From Clostridiaceae bacterium (GTDB lineage Bacteria > Bacillota > Clostridia > Saccharofermentanales > DTU023), in assembly GCA_012798865.1 (NCBI GenBank), contig JAAZMK010000159.1, positions 1 through 24,907 of the forward strand: a stretch of 24,907 nucleotides of DNA. The letters are read 5' to 3'. This document shows, one piece after another, positions 15,246-24,100 of the stretch. The notes under the pieces are model-generated. The model did not search any database and was not told the DNA's origin. It was given only the letters and a program-made list of their open reading frames with translations. Each line of letters opens with the position of its first letter. Position 1 is the first letter of the stretch. The translations under genes and the position numbers were made by a program.

Positions 15246-16703
15246 ATGAATGAAGTGAGAAACAGGAAGTGGACACGAGATGAATTTGAAAGCGTCCGTT
15301 CCGAGATTCTGACACAATGGCCGACGGGAAAAGATGTTGATGTAGAGGAAGCCTTTACGTACCACAAGAATCTTCCCGAACACAAAGTATTCAGCTACAA
15401 ACTGAATAAAGCGAAAAAAGACGGCAAAACGCTTGTCCAACCGCGAGCAGGAGTACCGCTAATCCCTGAGATGATCGAGCTCTTGACGTATTTGCAGGAT
15501 GTCGGTGAGGCAGACTTGCTGCCGACGACGATTGACAGCTATACGAGACAGAACCGCTACAACGAGGCTGAAGTCGGCATCAAAGAGTCGGAACGTACCG
15601 GCAAGGCGATGCTGAACGGGTTTCCGGCAGTTAACCACGGCGTCGCGGGATGTCGAATGCTCATCGATGCGCTCGACACGCCGCTCCAGATTCGTCACGG
15701 CACTCCCGATGCGAGACTGCTGACAGAGATCGCGTACGCCGGCGGGTATACGAGTTACGAGGGAGGCGGTATCTCTTACAATATTCCCTATGCGAAAAAT
15801 GTTTCGCTCGAGGCGACAATTCGCGATTGGCAGTACGTTGATCGGCTGACAGGGATTTATGAAGAAGCCGGTTGCCCGATCAATCGCGAGCCTTACGGAC
15901 CCTTGACCGGTACGCTCGTCCCGCCCTTCATCTCACATAGCGTCGCGATCATTGAGAGTCTTCTTGCAGCAGAACAAGGTGTCAAGAATATTACTGTCGG
16001 TTACGGTCAATGCGGCAACTTGATACAGGATGTCGCGGCTGTACAAGTCTTGCAGAGTTTGACGGATGAATACTTGCGCAAGTACGGCTATGGAGATGTC
16101 AACGTAACGACTGTTCTCCATCAGTGGATGGGCGGTTTTCCGCAGGAAGAGTCGAAGGCGTATTCCGTTATCGCGTGGGGTAGCGCCGTAGCCGCCCTCT
16201 CTCATGCGACGAAGGTCATTGTTAAAACACCCCATGAAGCGATCGGTGTCCCGACGAAAGAAGCCAATGCCGACGGGATGCTCTGCACGCGTCAAATGAT
16301 CAATATGCTCGGCGAACAAAGCCTTGATACATACAGTCTTAAAGATGAGAAGATCATCATCGCCGCGGAGACGCGTTGTGTACTGGAAAAATGTTTTGAA
16401 TTAGGTAACGGAGATTTGGCTCAGGGAGTCATACGCGCCATACGCTCGGGGGCGCTCGATATTCCGTTTGCGCCCAGTCGATACAACGCGGGAAAGATGC
16501 TCCCGGCGCGTGACAATGACGGAGCGATCCGCTTGTTCCATGCGGGAAATGTTCCGTTGACACCGGAACTTCTCGATTTCCATAAGGAGAAAATCTCGGA
16601 ACGTGCAAAATATGAGAATCGTCAGCCGTCCTTCCAAATGGTCATCGATGACGTGTACGCGATCAGCAAAGGACGCCTTGTCGGTCGTCCGACAAACAAA
16701 TAA
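15246..16703 (+). CDS. glmE: Glutamate mutase epsilon subunit
   Basis: The catalytic TIM-barrel subunit of glutamate mutase, 485 residues, close to the 483 of the Clostridium cochlearium enzyme. The substrate-binding arginines and catalytic base of that enzyme (Arg66, Arg100, Arg149, Glu171) have exact counterparts one position later: Arg67 in QPRAGV, Arg101 in YTRQNR, Arg150 in QIRHGTPDAR and Glu172 in YEGGGISYN. All key residues are present, so an active enzyme is expected. The ATG follows GAAGGGG, in a 42-bp gap after glmL. With GlmS it starts the pathway from glutamate, binding adenosylcobalamin at the subunit interface. Confidence 0.97.
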   Translation: MNEVRNRKWTRDEFESVRSEILTQWPTGKDVDVEEAFTYHKNLPEHKVFSYKLNKAKKDGKTLVQPRAGVPLIPEMIELLTYLQDVGEADLLPTTIDSYTRQNRYNEAEVGIKESERTGKAMLNGFPAVNHGVAGCRMLIDALDTPLQIRHGTPDARLLTEIAYAGGYTSYEGGGISYNIPYAKNVSLEATIRDWQYVDRLTGIYEEAGCPINREPYGPLTGTLVPPFISHSVAIIESLLAAEQGVKNITVGYGQCGNLIQDVAAVQVLQSLTDEYLRKYGYGDVNVTTVLHQWMGGFPQEESKAYSVIAWGSAVAALSHATKVIVKTPHEAIGVPTKEANADGMLCTRQMINMLGEQSLDTYSLKDEKIIIAAETRCVLEKCFELGNGDLAQGVIRAIRSGALDIPFAPSRYNAGKMLPARDNDGAIRLFHAGNVPLTPELLDFHKEKISERAKYENRQPSFQMVIDDVYAISKGRLVGRPTNK

Positions 16704-16733
16704 TGACGGACAAGCGAGAGGAAGAGGTAGTAT

Positions 16734-17978
16734 ATGAAAATAGTAAAAGTGGTGTGCGCTCCAGGTCGGACGGGATTTTATTTTGACGACCAAAAGGCGA
16801 TTAAGCAAGGAGCGAAGATGGACGGATTCTTTTATGACGGAGTGCCAGAAACATCCGGGTTTACCGCCATTCGTCAAGCCGGTGAATCGATCTCGCTCAT
16901 GCTTGTCCTGGAGGACGGGTCAATCGCATGGGGTGACTGTGCGGCGGTTCAATACTCGGGTGCTGGCGGAAGAGATCCGTTGTTTTTGGCGGAGGACTTC
17001 ATCCCTGTGATCATGCGCGATATTGCACCGAAACTGGAGGGGAGAGTCGTCGATTCTTTCCGTGACACGATGGAAGAGTTCGAACGGATGACCGATCGCG
17101 ACGGCAACCGTCTCCACACGGCGATTCGTTACGGCTTGTCGCAGGCGATTCTCGATTGCGTCGCCAAGACAAAAAGCAAGCTCATGTGTGAGGTGATCGC
17201 CGAGGAATACGGGACAACCGTCAGCGAGGAGATGATCCCGATCTTTTCACAGACAGGCGATGCGCGCCATGACAATGCGGATAAAATGATTCTCAAGCGC
17301 GTACATGTTTTACCGCATGCGCTGATCAATAACCTTGAAAAACTCGGACCGAACGGAGACACGCTCGTCGAATACACGGCATGGCTTCGCGATCGGATTC
17401 TACGTTATCGACAGGATCCCGCGTATCATCCTGTATTTCATATCGATGTCTACGGCACCGTGGGCTTGTTGTTCGGATACGAGAATATTGAAGTCATCAC
17501 CGATTATTTAGAGCGGCTCGAGAAAGCGGCTTGCCCATTTGCGCTTCGCGTGGAAGGTCCGATCGATGCGGGTTCACGTGAAGGTCAGCTCGAATGGCTT
17601 GCGAAGCTGACGCGGCTCGTGGACGAACGCGGCATCAACGTAGAACTTGTCGCCGATGAGTGGTGTAATACGGTTGACGATGTTCGCGCATTTGTCGATG
17701 CCGGCGCCGGGCATATGATTCAGATCAAGACACCCGATCTCGGGAGTCTCCACAATACGGCGGATGCCGTCCTCTATTGCAAGGAGAAGGGCGTCGGTGC
17801 ATATATGGGAGGAACGTGCAATGAGACGAACCGGTCGGCGGAAACTTGCGTTCACGTTGCGATGGCAATGAAACCGGACCAAATTCTCGCCAAGCCTGGG
17901 ATGGGCGTCGATGAAGGCGTCATGATTGTCTACAACGAGATGCAACGCATTCTCGCACTTCGCGGAGCAAAACGATGA
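16734..17978 (+). CDS. mal: Methylaspartate ammonia-lyase
   Basis: Removes ammonia from 3-methylaspartate to give mesaconate; an enolase-superfamily enzyme of 414 residues, against about 413 in relatives. The TIM-barrel metal ligands and catalytic residues can be followed: LPHALIN (His near 195), FHIDVYG (Asp near 238), LRVEGPID (Glu near 274), LVADEW (Asp near 308) and IQIKTPDLG (Gln near 330, catalytic Lys near 332). It starts 30 bp after glmE behind a GAGGAAGAGG site, and its end overlaps the citD-like start by 4 nt. The ammonia released is the nitrogen product of the fermentation. Confidence 0.97.
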   Translation: MKIVKVVCAPGRTGFYFDDQKAIKQGAKMDGFFYDGVPETSGFTAIRQAGESISLMLVLEDGSIAWGDCAAVQYSGAGGRDPLFLAEDFIPVIMRDIAPKLEGRVVDSFRDTMEEFERMTDRDGNRLHTAIRYGLSQAILDCVAKTKSKLMCEVIAEEYGTTVSEEMIPIFSQTGDARHDNADKMILKRVHVLPHALINNLEKLGPNGDTLVEYTAWLRDRILRYRQDPAYHPVFHIDVYGTVGLLFGYENIEVITDYLERLEKAACPFALRVEGPIDAGSREGQLEWLAKLTRLVDERGINVELVADEWCNTVDDVRAFVDAGAGHMIQIKTPDLGSLHNTADAVLYCKEKGVGAYMGGTCNETNRSAETCVHVAMAMKPDQILAKPGMGVDEGVMIVYNEMQRILALRGAKR

Positions 17979-18256
17979 ACAGTAAACAGATGAAAAGGGC
18001 GAGAGCGGGTACGCTTGAGTCGGGCGATGTGCTCGTGACGATTGAACCTGCCGACTCGCTCGAAATAAAGCTGCATTCACCCGTCATCAATCAATTCGGC
18101 GATGCGATCATGCGATCGGTTCGCGAAGTGATTGATTCATTCGGCGTGACAAGCGGGACGATATCGCTTGAAGACCAGGGAGCGCTCGATTGTACGATAC
18201 GTGCGAGGCTCGCCACGGCGATTAGGCGTTCTTTTGAAGATGAGGAAGGGGCGTAA
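17975..18256 (+). CDS. citD: Citramalate/citrate lyase acyl carrier protein (gamma)
   Basis: The 93-residue carrier subunit of a CitDEF-type lyase. The segment RARAGTLESGDVLVTI is the family signature, in which the serine after LE (Ser16 here, Ser14 in the usual numbering) carries the phosphoribosyl-dephospho-CoA group through which acetyl and acyl thioesters are swung between the other subunits. It starts inside the last codons of mal (4-nt overlap). By homology it is citrate lyase gamma; within this operon I infer the citramalate lyase version. The enzymes that make and attach its prosthetic group are not encoded nearby. Confidence 0.93.
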   Translation: MNSKQMKRARAGTLESGDVLVTIEPADSLEIKLHSPVINQFGDAIMRSVREVIDSFGVTSGTISLEDQGALDCTIRARLATAIRRSFEDEEGA

Positions 18257-18258
18257 GC

Positions 18259-19152
18259 GTGAAACGGTCATACCTTTTTTTGCCGGGCAATCAGCCGACC
18301 ATGCTGCAAAATGGTGCCGTGCTACCTGCCGATGTACTTATTTTTGATCTGGAAGATTCCGTCGCTCCTGCGGAAAAGGATGCGGCGCGAGAGCTTGTTT
18401 CGTCGGCTCTCCGTTCCATTGATTACGGGAGGCGCGGACTCGCCGTGCGCATTAACGATATTGAAAAACCGTATATTAAAAAAGATTTAGAGGCAGTCGT
18501 GACAGCGGGCGCTCGCTCCGTCATGGTGCCAAAAGTCAACAGCGCCCGGACGTTGCATCACGTCGCCGTGATGCTCGATCTGATCGAAGAGGAGTATGGC
18601 ATTGAAAAAGGACGTACAAAGGTTATCGCTTTGATCGAAACAGCGCTTGGCATCGAAATGGTCTTTGAGGCGGCAACGTCAACTCCACGCGTCGAAGCGC
18701 TGGCGCTGGGAGGCGAAGATTTGTGTGCCGATCTCGGTTGCCCGCGTACGAAGGAGGGGACAGAGCTTTTCTACAGTCGGTCAAGACTTCTTCTCGCGGC
18801 GAGGGCTGCCGGCGTTGATGCCGTCGATACTCCTTTTACGGATGCGCGCGATGAGGAAGGCTGTTATGCCGATACGGTCTATGCACGTGGTCTTGGATTC
18901 GACGGAAAACTCTCGATCTCACCCCACCATTTGCGCCCGATTCACCGAGCTTTCACCCCGACAGAAGAGGCGGTTGCCTTCGCTTTAGAAGTCGTTGACG
19001 CCATGGAGAGGGCGAAGCGCGAGGGGCGCGGGGCTGTTTCACTTCGCGGGAAAATGATCGATTTGCCCGTTTTGAGGCAGGCTGAGAGAACACTAGAGCT
19101 GGCTCGGGCGAGTGGCATGTTCACGGCTGAAATGGAGGGAGCACCAGAATGA
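18259..19152 (+). CDS. citE: Citramalate/citrate lyase beta subunit
   Basis: The cleaving subunit, which splits the acyl-carrier thioester to release the keto acid: pyruvate from citramalyl, or oxaloacetate from citryl. The 297 residues show the CitE/HpcH TIM-barrel hallmarks: RSYLFLPGNQPTM at the start, IFDLEDSVAPAEK with the acidic metal-site residues, VPKVNS, LIETALGIEMV, ALGGEDLCADLG, and the late KLSISPHHLRPIH. The start is GTG at 18259, two bases after the citD stop. It overlaps the alpha gene by 4 nt. It should work as a complex with CitD and CitF. The citramalate preference is inferred from the neighbouring enzymes. Confidence 0.92.
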   Translation: MKRSYLFLPGNQPTMLQNGAVLPADVLIFDLEDSVAPAEKDAARELVSSALRSIDYGRRGLAVRINDIEKPYIKKDLEAVVTAGARSVMVPKVNSARTLHHVAVMLDLIEEEYGIEKGRTKVIALIETALGIEMVFEAATSTPRVEALALGGEDLCADLGCPRTKEGTELFYSRSRLLLAARAAGVDAVDTPFTDARDEEGCYADTVYARGLGFDGKLSISPHHLRPIHRAFTPTEEAVAFALEVVDAMERAKREGRGAVSLRGKMIDLPVLRQAERTLELARASGMFTAEMEGAPE

Positions 19153-20564
19153 CACGTCAGACAAAAATAGTGCCGTCTTTAAGAGAAGCGATTCGTCAGT
19201 CATGTCTTCGCGACGGCATGACAATCTCTTTTCACCACCATTTGCGCGAGGGCGATCGTGTTCTTCAAACTGTTCTCACCGAATGTTCGGTATTAGGTCT
19301 AAAGGATTTAACCGTCAACGCGTCGGCGCTCATGGGTTGTCACCGATCGATTCTCGACTTTGTACGTGACGGAACAGTGAGCGGCATTGAGTGCAACTTC
19401 ATGCACGCACAAGTCGGGCAAGAGATTTCTCGAGGCGCGCTAGAGAGAGAAGTTGTTTTCAGAAGTCACGGGGGTCGTCCCGCGGCGATGGTTCGTGGAG
19501 AATCGCACATCGATGTCGCCTTTATCGCAGCATCTGCGGCAGATGCTGCCGGTAACTGTAACGGTAAACAGGGAAATGCCGCCTTCGGTTCAATCGGTTA
19601 TGCGATGCCGGACGCCGAGCATGCACAATATGTCGTCGTCGTGACGGATCAATTATTCGAGTACCCGCTTCTCGACGCGTCAATCTCCGAGGAGTCGGTC
19701 GATGCCGTTGTTGTCATCGATTCGATCGGAGATCCTGAGCGTATCATGTCGGGAACGACACGCGTTACGCGCGATCCAATCGGTCTTTTGATTGCGGAAC
19801 AGGCTGCAAAAGCGATCAGCGCGTCGGGATTGCTCAGAGACGGTTTTTCTTTTCAGACAGGTGCGGGCGGAACCTCGCTTGCGGTTGCTCAATATCTCGG
19901 CGAAATTATGAGGGAGCAGGGGATTGTGGGACGATTCGCCTCAGGAGGGATTACCGGACTGCTTGTTGACTTGTTGCGCGAAGGCTTGTTCGAGACGCTT
20001 CTCGACGTCCAGTGCTTCGATCGTGAAGCCGTTCTGTCGATCGGTGGAGACGCACGCCATGGCGAGATTAGCGCAACACGTTACGCGAGCCCTGCGGCCA
20101 AATCGTCGGTCGTCGATCGCCTCGATGTCGTCATTTTGGGCGCGACGGAAATCGATACCGATTTTAATGTGAATGTCCATACAGACTCGAATGGCGTCAT
20201 CATGGGCGGTTCAGGCGGACACAGCGATACGGCGGCAGGTGCGAAACTTTCGATCATTGTTGCGCCGCTCATGCGCGCCAGGCTTCCTTTGATTGTCGAT
20301 CGAGTCGGCACGATCTCGACGCCCGGAGAAGATATCGATCTGCTCGTTACGCAGTATGGACTCGCGTGCAATCCGAGAAGATCGGAGCTTTCCTCGAGGC
20401 TTGAGCGTGCAGGACTTCCCGTCGTGTCGATACACGACTTGAAAGCGAAAGCGGAGTCGATCACTGGCATTCCCGCACGCGTTATACACAGGGGTCGTCC
20501 CGTAGCGCGCGTCGTCAGTCGTGACGGTATGTTGCTCGATACGATAGCTATGATTGAAGACTGA
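19149..20564 (+). CDS. citF: Citramalate/citrate lyase alpha subunit
   Basis: The acyl-transferase subunit that exchanges acetyl for citramalyl (or citryl) on the carrier serine. The 471-residue protein has CitF features including the N-terminal ISFHHHLREGDRVL, the glycine-rich FQTGAGGTSLAVAQYLGE in the middle, SGGITGLLVDLL, and MGGSGGHSDTAAGAKLSI toward the end. It is about 40 residues shorter than the E. coli protein, mainly at the N-terminus, as in other short clostridial members. It starts within the end of citE (ATGA-type overlap) and is the last gene before a hairpin terminator, so it closes the pathway operon. Products of the full complex would be acetate and pyruvate. Confidence 0.92.
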   Translation: MTRQTKIVPSLREAIRQSCLRDGMTISFHHHLREGDRVLQTVLTECSVLGLKDLTVNASALMGCHRSILDFVRDGTVSGIECNFMHAQVGQEISRGALEREVVFRSHGGRPAAMVRGESHIDVAFIAASAADAAGNCNGKQGNAAFGSIGYAMPDAEHAQYVVVVTDQLFEYPLLDASISEESVDAVVVIDSIGDPERIMSGTTRVTRDPIGLLIAEQAAKAISASGLLRDGFSFQTGAGGTSLAVAQYLGEIMREQGIVGRFASGGITGLLVDLLREGLFETLLDVQCFDREAVLSIGGDARHGEISATRYASPAAKSSVVDRLDVVILGATEIDTDFNVNVHTDSNGVIMGGSGGHSDTAAGAKLSIIVAPLMRARLPLIVDRVGTISTPGEDIDLLVTQYGLACNPRRSELSSRLERAGLPVVSIHDLKAKAESITGIPARVIHRGRPVARVVSRDGMLLDTIAMIED

Positions 20565-20584
20565 GTAGAATAGAACACGAAAGG

Positions 20585-20622
20585 AAGCGGTCACTCATGT
20601 GTATAGCTTCGAGTGACCGCTT
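20585..20622. terminator. Intrinsic terminator of the glutamate operon
   Basis: A perfect 12-bp stem (20585-20596 with 20611-20622) and 14-nt loop lie 20 bp after the citF stop, with a T-rich tract (six T in a row near 20640) downstream on the plus strand. It also sits at the end of the convergent symporter gene and may serve both strands. Confidence 0.75.
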
Positions 20623-20690
20623 AGATGATTTCATTTAGTTTTTTCGTTTGACCTGTCAGTTGCGTCTTGGTGCTTTTTCTACTCACTACT

Positions 20691-22088
20691 TCACTTTAAA
20701 TCCTCTTCAGTCGGCCACTTCAGTTGTTTTTCTTTTTTGCACTTGTCATAGTGGGCAAGGAGCTTTTTGGCAGTTCCCGAAAGAACTAGAAGCGCCACAA
20801 TGTTGGGGAGTGCCATCAGTCCGGTGAAGAGATCCGCTAACATCCAGATTATTTCACCATCAAGGAGCGTGCCGACGACGAGAAAACCGATCGCAATAAT
20901 GCGGAACATACCGACAATAGATTTTTTGTCGCCCGCCAGCATTATGACGTTTGATTCGGCGAAGAAATACCAACCGATAATCGTCGTCAGAGCGAACGAT
21001 GCCAGCGAAATGGATAAAAAAGCGCCTCCAAAAGTGCCGAAGCCGATTGTAAAACCTTTCTGAGTCATTAATGTGGCTTCTTTTGCCATCTCAGTTGCCG
21101 GGATTGAGGGATCGTAACTTCCGGAGGTTAAGTTCACCATAACAGTTGCGAGGCAGATCATGAATGTCGAGACGAACACTCCGATCATCGCAATGAAACC
21201 TTGTTCCGCGGGATGGTCAGTGCTTGCGACGGCGTGTGAGTGAGGTGTCGACCCCATGCCGGCTTCGTTTGAAAAGAGGCCGCGTGCGAGTCCAAGTTGA
21301 ACTGCCTTTTGGATTGTAATACCGAGAACTCCTCCGCCGATCGCTTGAGGTGTAAAGGCACCGACGATAATCATCTTCAGAGCGGGTAGGAACATGCCGA
21401 TGTTCATGAAGATGATAATGACACTGCCTAAGATGTAAGCAAACGCCATCAAGGGGACAACCTTTTCGGAGAAACCGGCGATACGCTGCATACCGCCTGT
21501 CAAAATGACACCGACGATTGCTGCCAATCCGATGGTGATCCAAGTCCCCGAGAGTTTAAATGATTCACTGAGTGAGGTGACGATGGCGTTCGACTGCACC
21601 ATCAGACCCACAATCCCGAGCGCGATGATGGTAAAGATGGCGAACACGATCGAAAGCCATTTAGATTTCATGCCTTTTCTGATGTAGTAGGCGGGACCCC
21701 CGACGAGGTGTCCGTCCTTTTCTTCGCGATAATACTGTGCGAGCACCGCCTCGGAAAAAATGGTGGACATGCCGAAAAATGCCGAGAGCATCATCCAGAA
21801 AGCAGCACCGGGACCGCCGGAAGCGATAGCCGTCGCGACGCCGACAATATTGCCGGTGCCAACTTGGGCGGCGATGGCAGTCGCTAAAGACTGAAACGGG
21901 GTCATGCGACCTTCTTGTACAGGGACTTTGTTCTTGATGTCCCGGAACAGTTTGCCGATGCTCGGAAAGAGCCTTGTGACTTGTGGAAATCGAAGTCTGA
22001 TGCTCATGTAGATGCCGATGCCTATCAGCGCAAACAACAAGACGTAGTCCCAGAGGTAATCTTTGATCGTCGTTAGAACTCCCATCAT
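20691..22088 (-). CDS. AGCS family sodium:amino-acid symporter
   Basis: A 465-residue polytopic importer of the alanine/glycine:cation symporter family, which uses the sodium gradient to bring in alanine, glycine, glutamine or similar amino acids. About ten to eleven membrane helices are evident. Family signatures include AAQVGTGNIVGVATAIASGG (sodium/substrate site), GGPAYYIRKGM and GLFSNEAGMGSTPHSHA. The ATG has GGAGG 7 nt upstream and overlaps the stop of the preceding membrane-protein gene (ATGA), so the pair is coupled. It converges on the glutamate operon. Supply of glutamate, glutamine or alanine to that pathway is plausible but cannot be shown from sequence, since AGCS substrate choice is not readable by eye. 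Confidence 0.93.
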   Translation of the reverse strand: MMGVLTTIKDYLWDYVLLFALIGIGIYMSIRLRFPQVTRLFPSIGKLFRDIKNKVPVQEGRMTPFQSLATAIAAQVGTGNIVGVATAIASGGPGAAFWMMLSAFFGMSTIFSEAVLAQYYREEKDGHLVGGPAYYIRKGMKSKWLSIVFAIFTIIALGIVGLMVQSNAIVTSLSESFKLSGTWITIGLAAIVGVILTGGMQRIAGFSEKVVPLMAFAYILGSVIIIFMNIGMFLPALKMIIVGAFTPQAIGGGVLGITIQKAVQLGLARGLFSNEAGMGSTPHSHAVASTDHPAEQGFIAMIGVFVSTFMICLATVMVNLTSGSYDPSIPATEMAKEATLMTQKGFTIGFGTFGGAFLSISLASFALTTIIGWYFFAESNVIMLAGDKKSIVGMFRIIAIGFLVVGTLLDGEIIWMLADLFTGLMALPNIVALLVLSGTAKKLLAHYDKCKKEKQLKWPTEEDLK

Positions 22089-22624
22089 GGCGATGCCTCC
22101 TTCTTCGGCGAGAGATGCGGCTCAATGAAGCGACGGTACAAATAGACGCACAAAACGATCGTGATGGATCGGACAAACGCCGCAATCAAGATTGTCAGAA
22201 GGGACGTGTCTTTCCATACCTCTGCCGCATAAAGAAAGCGAAGGAGGTATTCGAGTGCATTTCCTCCGAAATCGCATATAACGAGTGAAAAGACGAGAGG
22301 AATTTTATAAATACTCTTGTTCAGCTCGACCGTATATCGGTAGAGGATTCCGTACCCGATGTAAAAGAAAAATTCGAGCAAGAGCGAGCCGGCGAACTTT
22401 GGTGTGATCGCCATCCCGCCTATGGCAGCGACGACTACACGCAACAATCCGACGAACAAACCTGAGAAAAAGGCGAGTCGCAACACTTTTTTCTTCTTGA
22501 GAATGAGGTAGCCGGTCATCATGACAACCATACCGAGGGTGACACGGAAATCTGAATCGCCGACGGGGATATGCACTAGCGAAGCAAGTGCGGTGAGTAG
22601 CGCGACAAGTAAAGTCGTAACCAT
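22085..22624 (-). CDS. Polytopic membrane protein coupled to the symporter
   Basis: A 179-residue protein with about five to six hydrophobic helices and no soluble domain. The opening (MVTTLLVALLTALASLVHIP, then a GDSDFRVTLGMVV segment) resembles, as far as I can judge, the membrane-sensing part of some Firmicute histidine kinases of the YcbA/GlnK type, but the kinase domains are absent and the gene ends cleanly. I do not assign a function; a stand-alone sensor or an accessory of the symporter are options. The start at 22624 is chosen for GAGGAGG 7 nt upstream; the earlier in-frame ATG at 22678 lacks such a site. Its stop overlaps the symporter start. An extended -10 promoter lies at 22688-22696. 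Confidence 0.8.
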   Translation of the reverse strand: MVTTLLVALLTALASLVHIPVGDSDFRVTLGMVVMMTGYLILKKKKVLRLAFFSGLFVGLLRVVVAAIGGMAITPKFAGSLLLEFFFYIGYGILYRYTVELNKSIYKIPLVFSLVICDFGGNALEYLLRFLYAAEVWKDTSLLTILIAAFVRSITIVLCVYLYRRFIEPHLSPKKEASP

Positions 22625-22687
22625 ACAGATGCCTCCTCGAAATACCGTCCGTGAAACTGCGGACACAACAAACAACAACCTAAGTGT

Positions 22688-22696
22688 ATTATAACA
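22688..22696 (-). promoter_or_regulatory. Extended -10 promoter for the membrane protein-symporter pair
   Basis: On the minus strand the sequence TGTTATAAT is a perfect extended -10 element about 65 bp before the 22624 start. No good -35 is seen, which extended -10 promoters tolerate. A short hairpin (GTCCG at 22647-22651 with CGGAC at 22660-22664) lies in the leader. Confidence 0.55.
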
Positions 22697-22729
22697 AAAG
22701 GCGGCATAATACTCACCATATTTGAATAA

Positions 22730-23929
22730 TTAGCACATAGAATTCCTGCGATTTACCGTACCGGTCTTCAAGGATCGTGCCTCCTCGTAAACGGCAAGCA
22801 CCTTATTTACAAACGAAGTTACACCGTATTCGTGAGCCTTTTTTACGGCTGCCCGGCTTCGCAAAGCTCTTTTCTCATTCGTCTCCGTCAGGAGCGTCGT
22901 CAACCCGAGATCGAATGACGTTTCGTCGTGAAAGGAGATGCCATTCTCTTCATTGAGGACGCCGTCGAGACAAGCGTCTTCTTGTACGAGTAGAGGTAGA
23001 CCGGAGGCGAGCGCTTCGAAGTAGGTAAGTCCCTGCGTCTCACTCTGTGATGCACTTAAGAACAGATCCGCCGCCGCATAGTATTGCGGGACGTTTTCCA
23101 TGCGGACGGGTCCAATATAGTGGATTCGATCCTTATGGGGACTCTCTTCGATAATTCCCTTCACTTTGCCGGAGGCAGGACCGTCCCCGACGAGCATAAA
23201 GTGTATTTGAGACCATAAAGGCATCCGTTTTTCGATATAGGTCGTGAGTCTTTCGATTTGTTTCTCCTGCGAGATTCGACCGACGTAAAGCAGAAGGCGA
23301 TCATCTTCACTGATGCCGTATTGCTCTCTGAGGTTACGTCTCGCTTCAAGGTTATTTTTTGTTTCATAAAATCGGTTGAGATCGATGCCGGTCGGGATCA
23401 CGCGTATCGGGACGTTGACGCCATAGGTAATGAGGATGCGCTTTGTCTTCTCGGTTGGAGCGATCACGATGTGCGCCGCATTGCAGAAACGGCGACTCTC
23501 TCTACGGACATACCAGTGGACAAGTTTTTGCCTGAGCCCGCCCTTTCTTGTGCGCAGCTGATCATTTATCCAGTCTTCATAGAGCGTGTGAAACGTATGG
23601 ACATGGGGGAGGTCATTTTTCTTTGCGATGCGACGTCCGAAATTGCCGATACCGAATTCCGTTTGAGTATGGACCAGATCGAGTCCCATCGTTTCGATTT
23701 GGCGCTTCAGAATCGGATGAAATGCCAGTGTCATGCGTTTGGCGCTGAAGAAAGGTATGCTAACGACGCGGAAGACATTCTCTTCATTGTCCGGTTGTTC
23801 CGGGTCTGTCGTCGTTACAACAAAAGACTTATATCCTTGTTTCCTCAAACCATTTTTTAAAAGGGATGTCGATGTTGAAACTCCGCCGATTTGCGGGTAA
23901 TAGGCATCCGTCATCAAACCAATACGCAC
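22730..23929 (-). CDS. GT4 glycosyltransferase (diacylglycerol glucosyltransferase-like)
   Basis: A 399-residue retaining GT-B glycosyltransferase of family GT4. The N-terminal domain begins MRIGLMTDAYYPQIGGVSTS, the usual glycine-loop opening. The C-terminal donor domain contains LLYVGRISQEKQIE and the ExxxxxxxE motif in ETQGLTYFEALASGLP. Overall it resembles enzymes that put glucose on diacylglycerol or phosphatidylinositol-type acceptors, so a role in membrane glycolipid synthesis is likely but unproven. I prefer GTG 23929 as start, because GAGG lies 7 nt upstream and it gives the conserved N-terminus; an ATG 33 nt earlier is possible. It is separated by about 105 bp and a promoter from the next gene. 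Confidence 0.9.
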   Translation of the reverse strand: MRIGLMTDAYYPQIGGVSTSTSLLKNGLRKQGYKSFVVTTTDPEQPDNEENVFRVVSIPFFSAKRMTLAFHPILKRQIETMGLDLVHTQTEFGIGNFGRRIAKKNDLPHVHTFHTLYEDWINDQLRTRKGGLRQKLVHWYVRRESRRFCNAAHIVIAPTEKTKRILITYGVNVPIRVIPTGIDLNRFYETKNNLEARRNLREQYGISEDDRLLLYVGRISQEKQIERLTTYIEKRMPLWSQIHFMLVGDGPASGKVKGIIEESPHKDRIHYIGPVRMENVPQYYAAADLFLSASQSETQGLTYFEALASGLPLLVQEDACLDGVLNEENGISFHDETSFDLGLTTLLTETNEKRALRSRAAVKKAHEYGVTSFVNKVLAVYEEARSLKTGTVNRRNSMC

Positions 23930-24100
23930 CAAAAAACCTCGATTACAATAATACACCCTCATCTAGGAGCGGTATAGAAATTTTAGCACTGATAGCTTGA
24001 ATTCTCGTTCGACAAAAATGAAATCATTGTTAAGAAAGAGCAGTCAAAAACCCCGCCTATATTGATATGAAGATTATTACGTTCGAATCGCTATTGACGG

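Noticed and set aside
23258..23860. Plus-strand reading frame of 200 codons opposite the glycosyltransferase
   Set aside because: It is a shadow of the well-supported GT4 gene and has no family resemblance or start signal.
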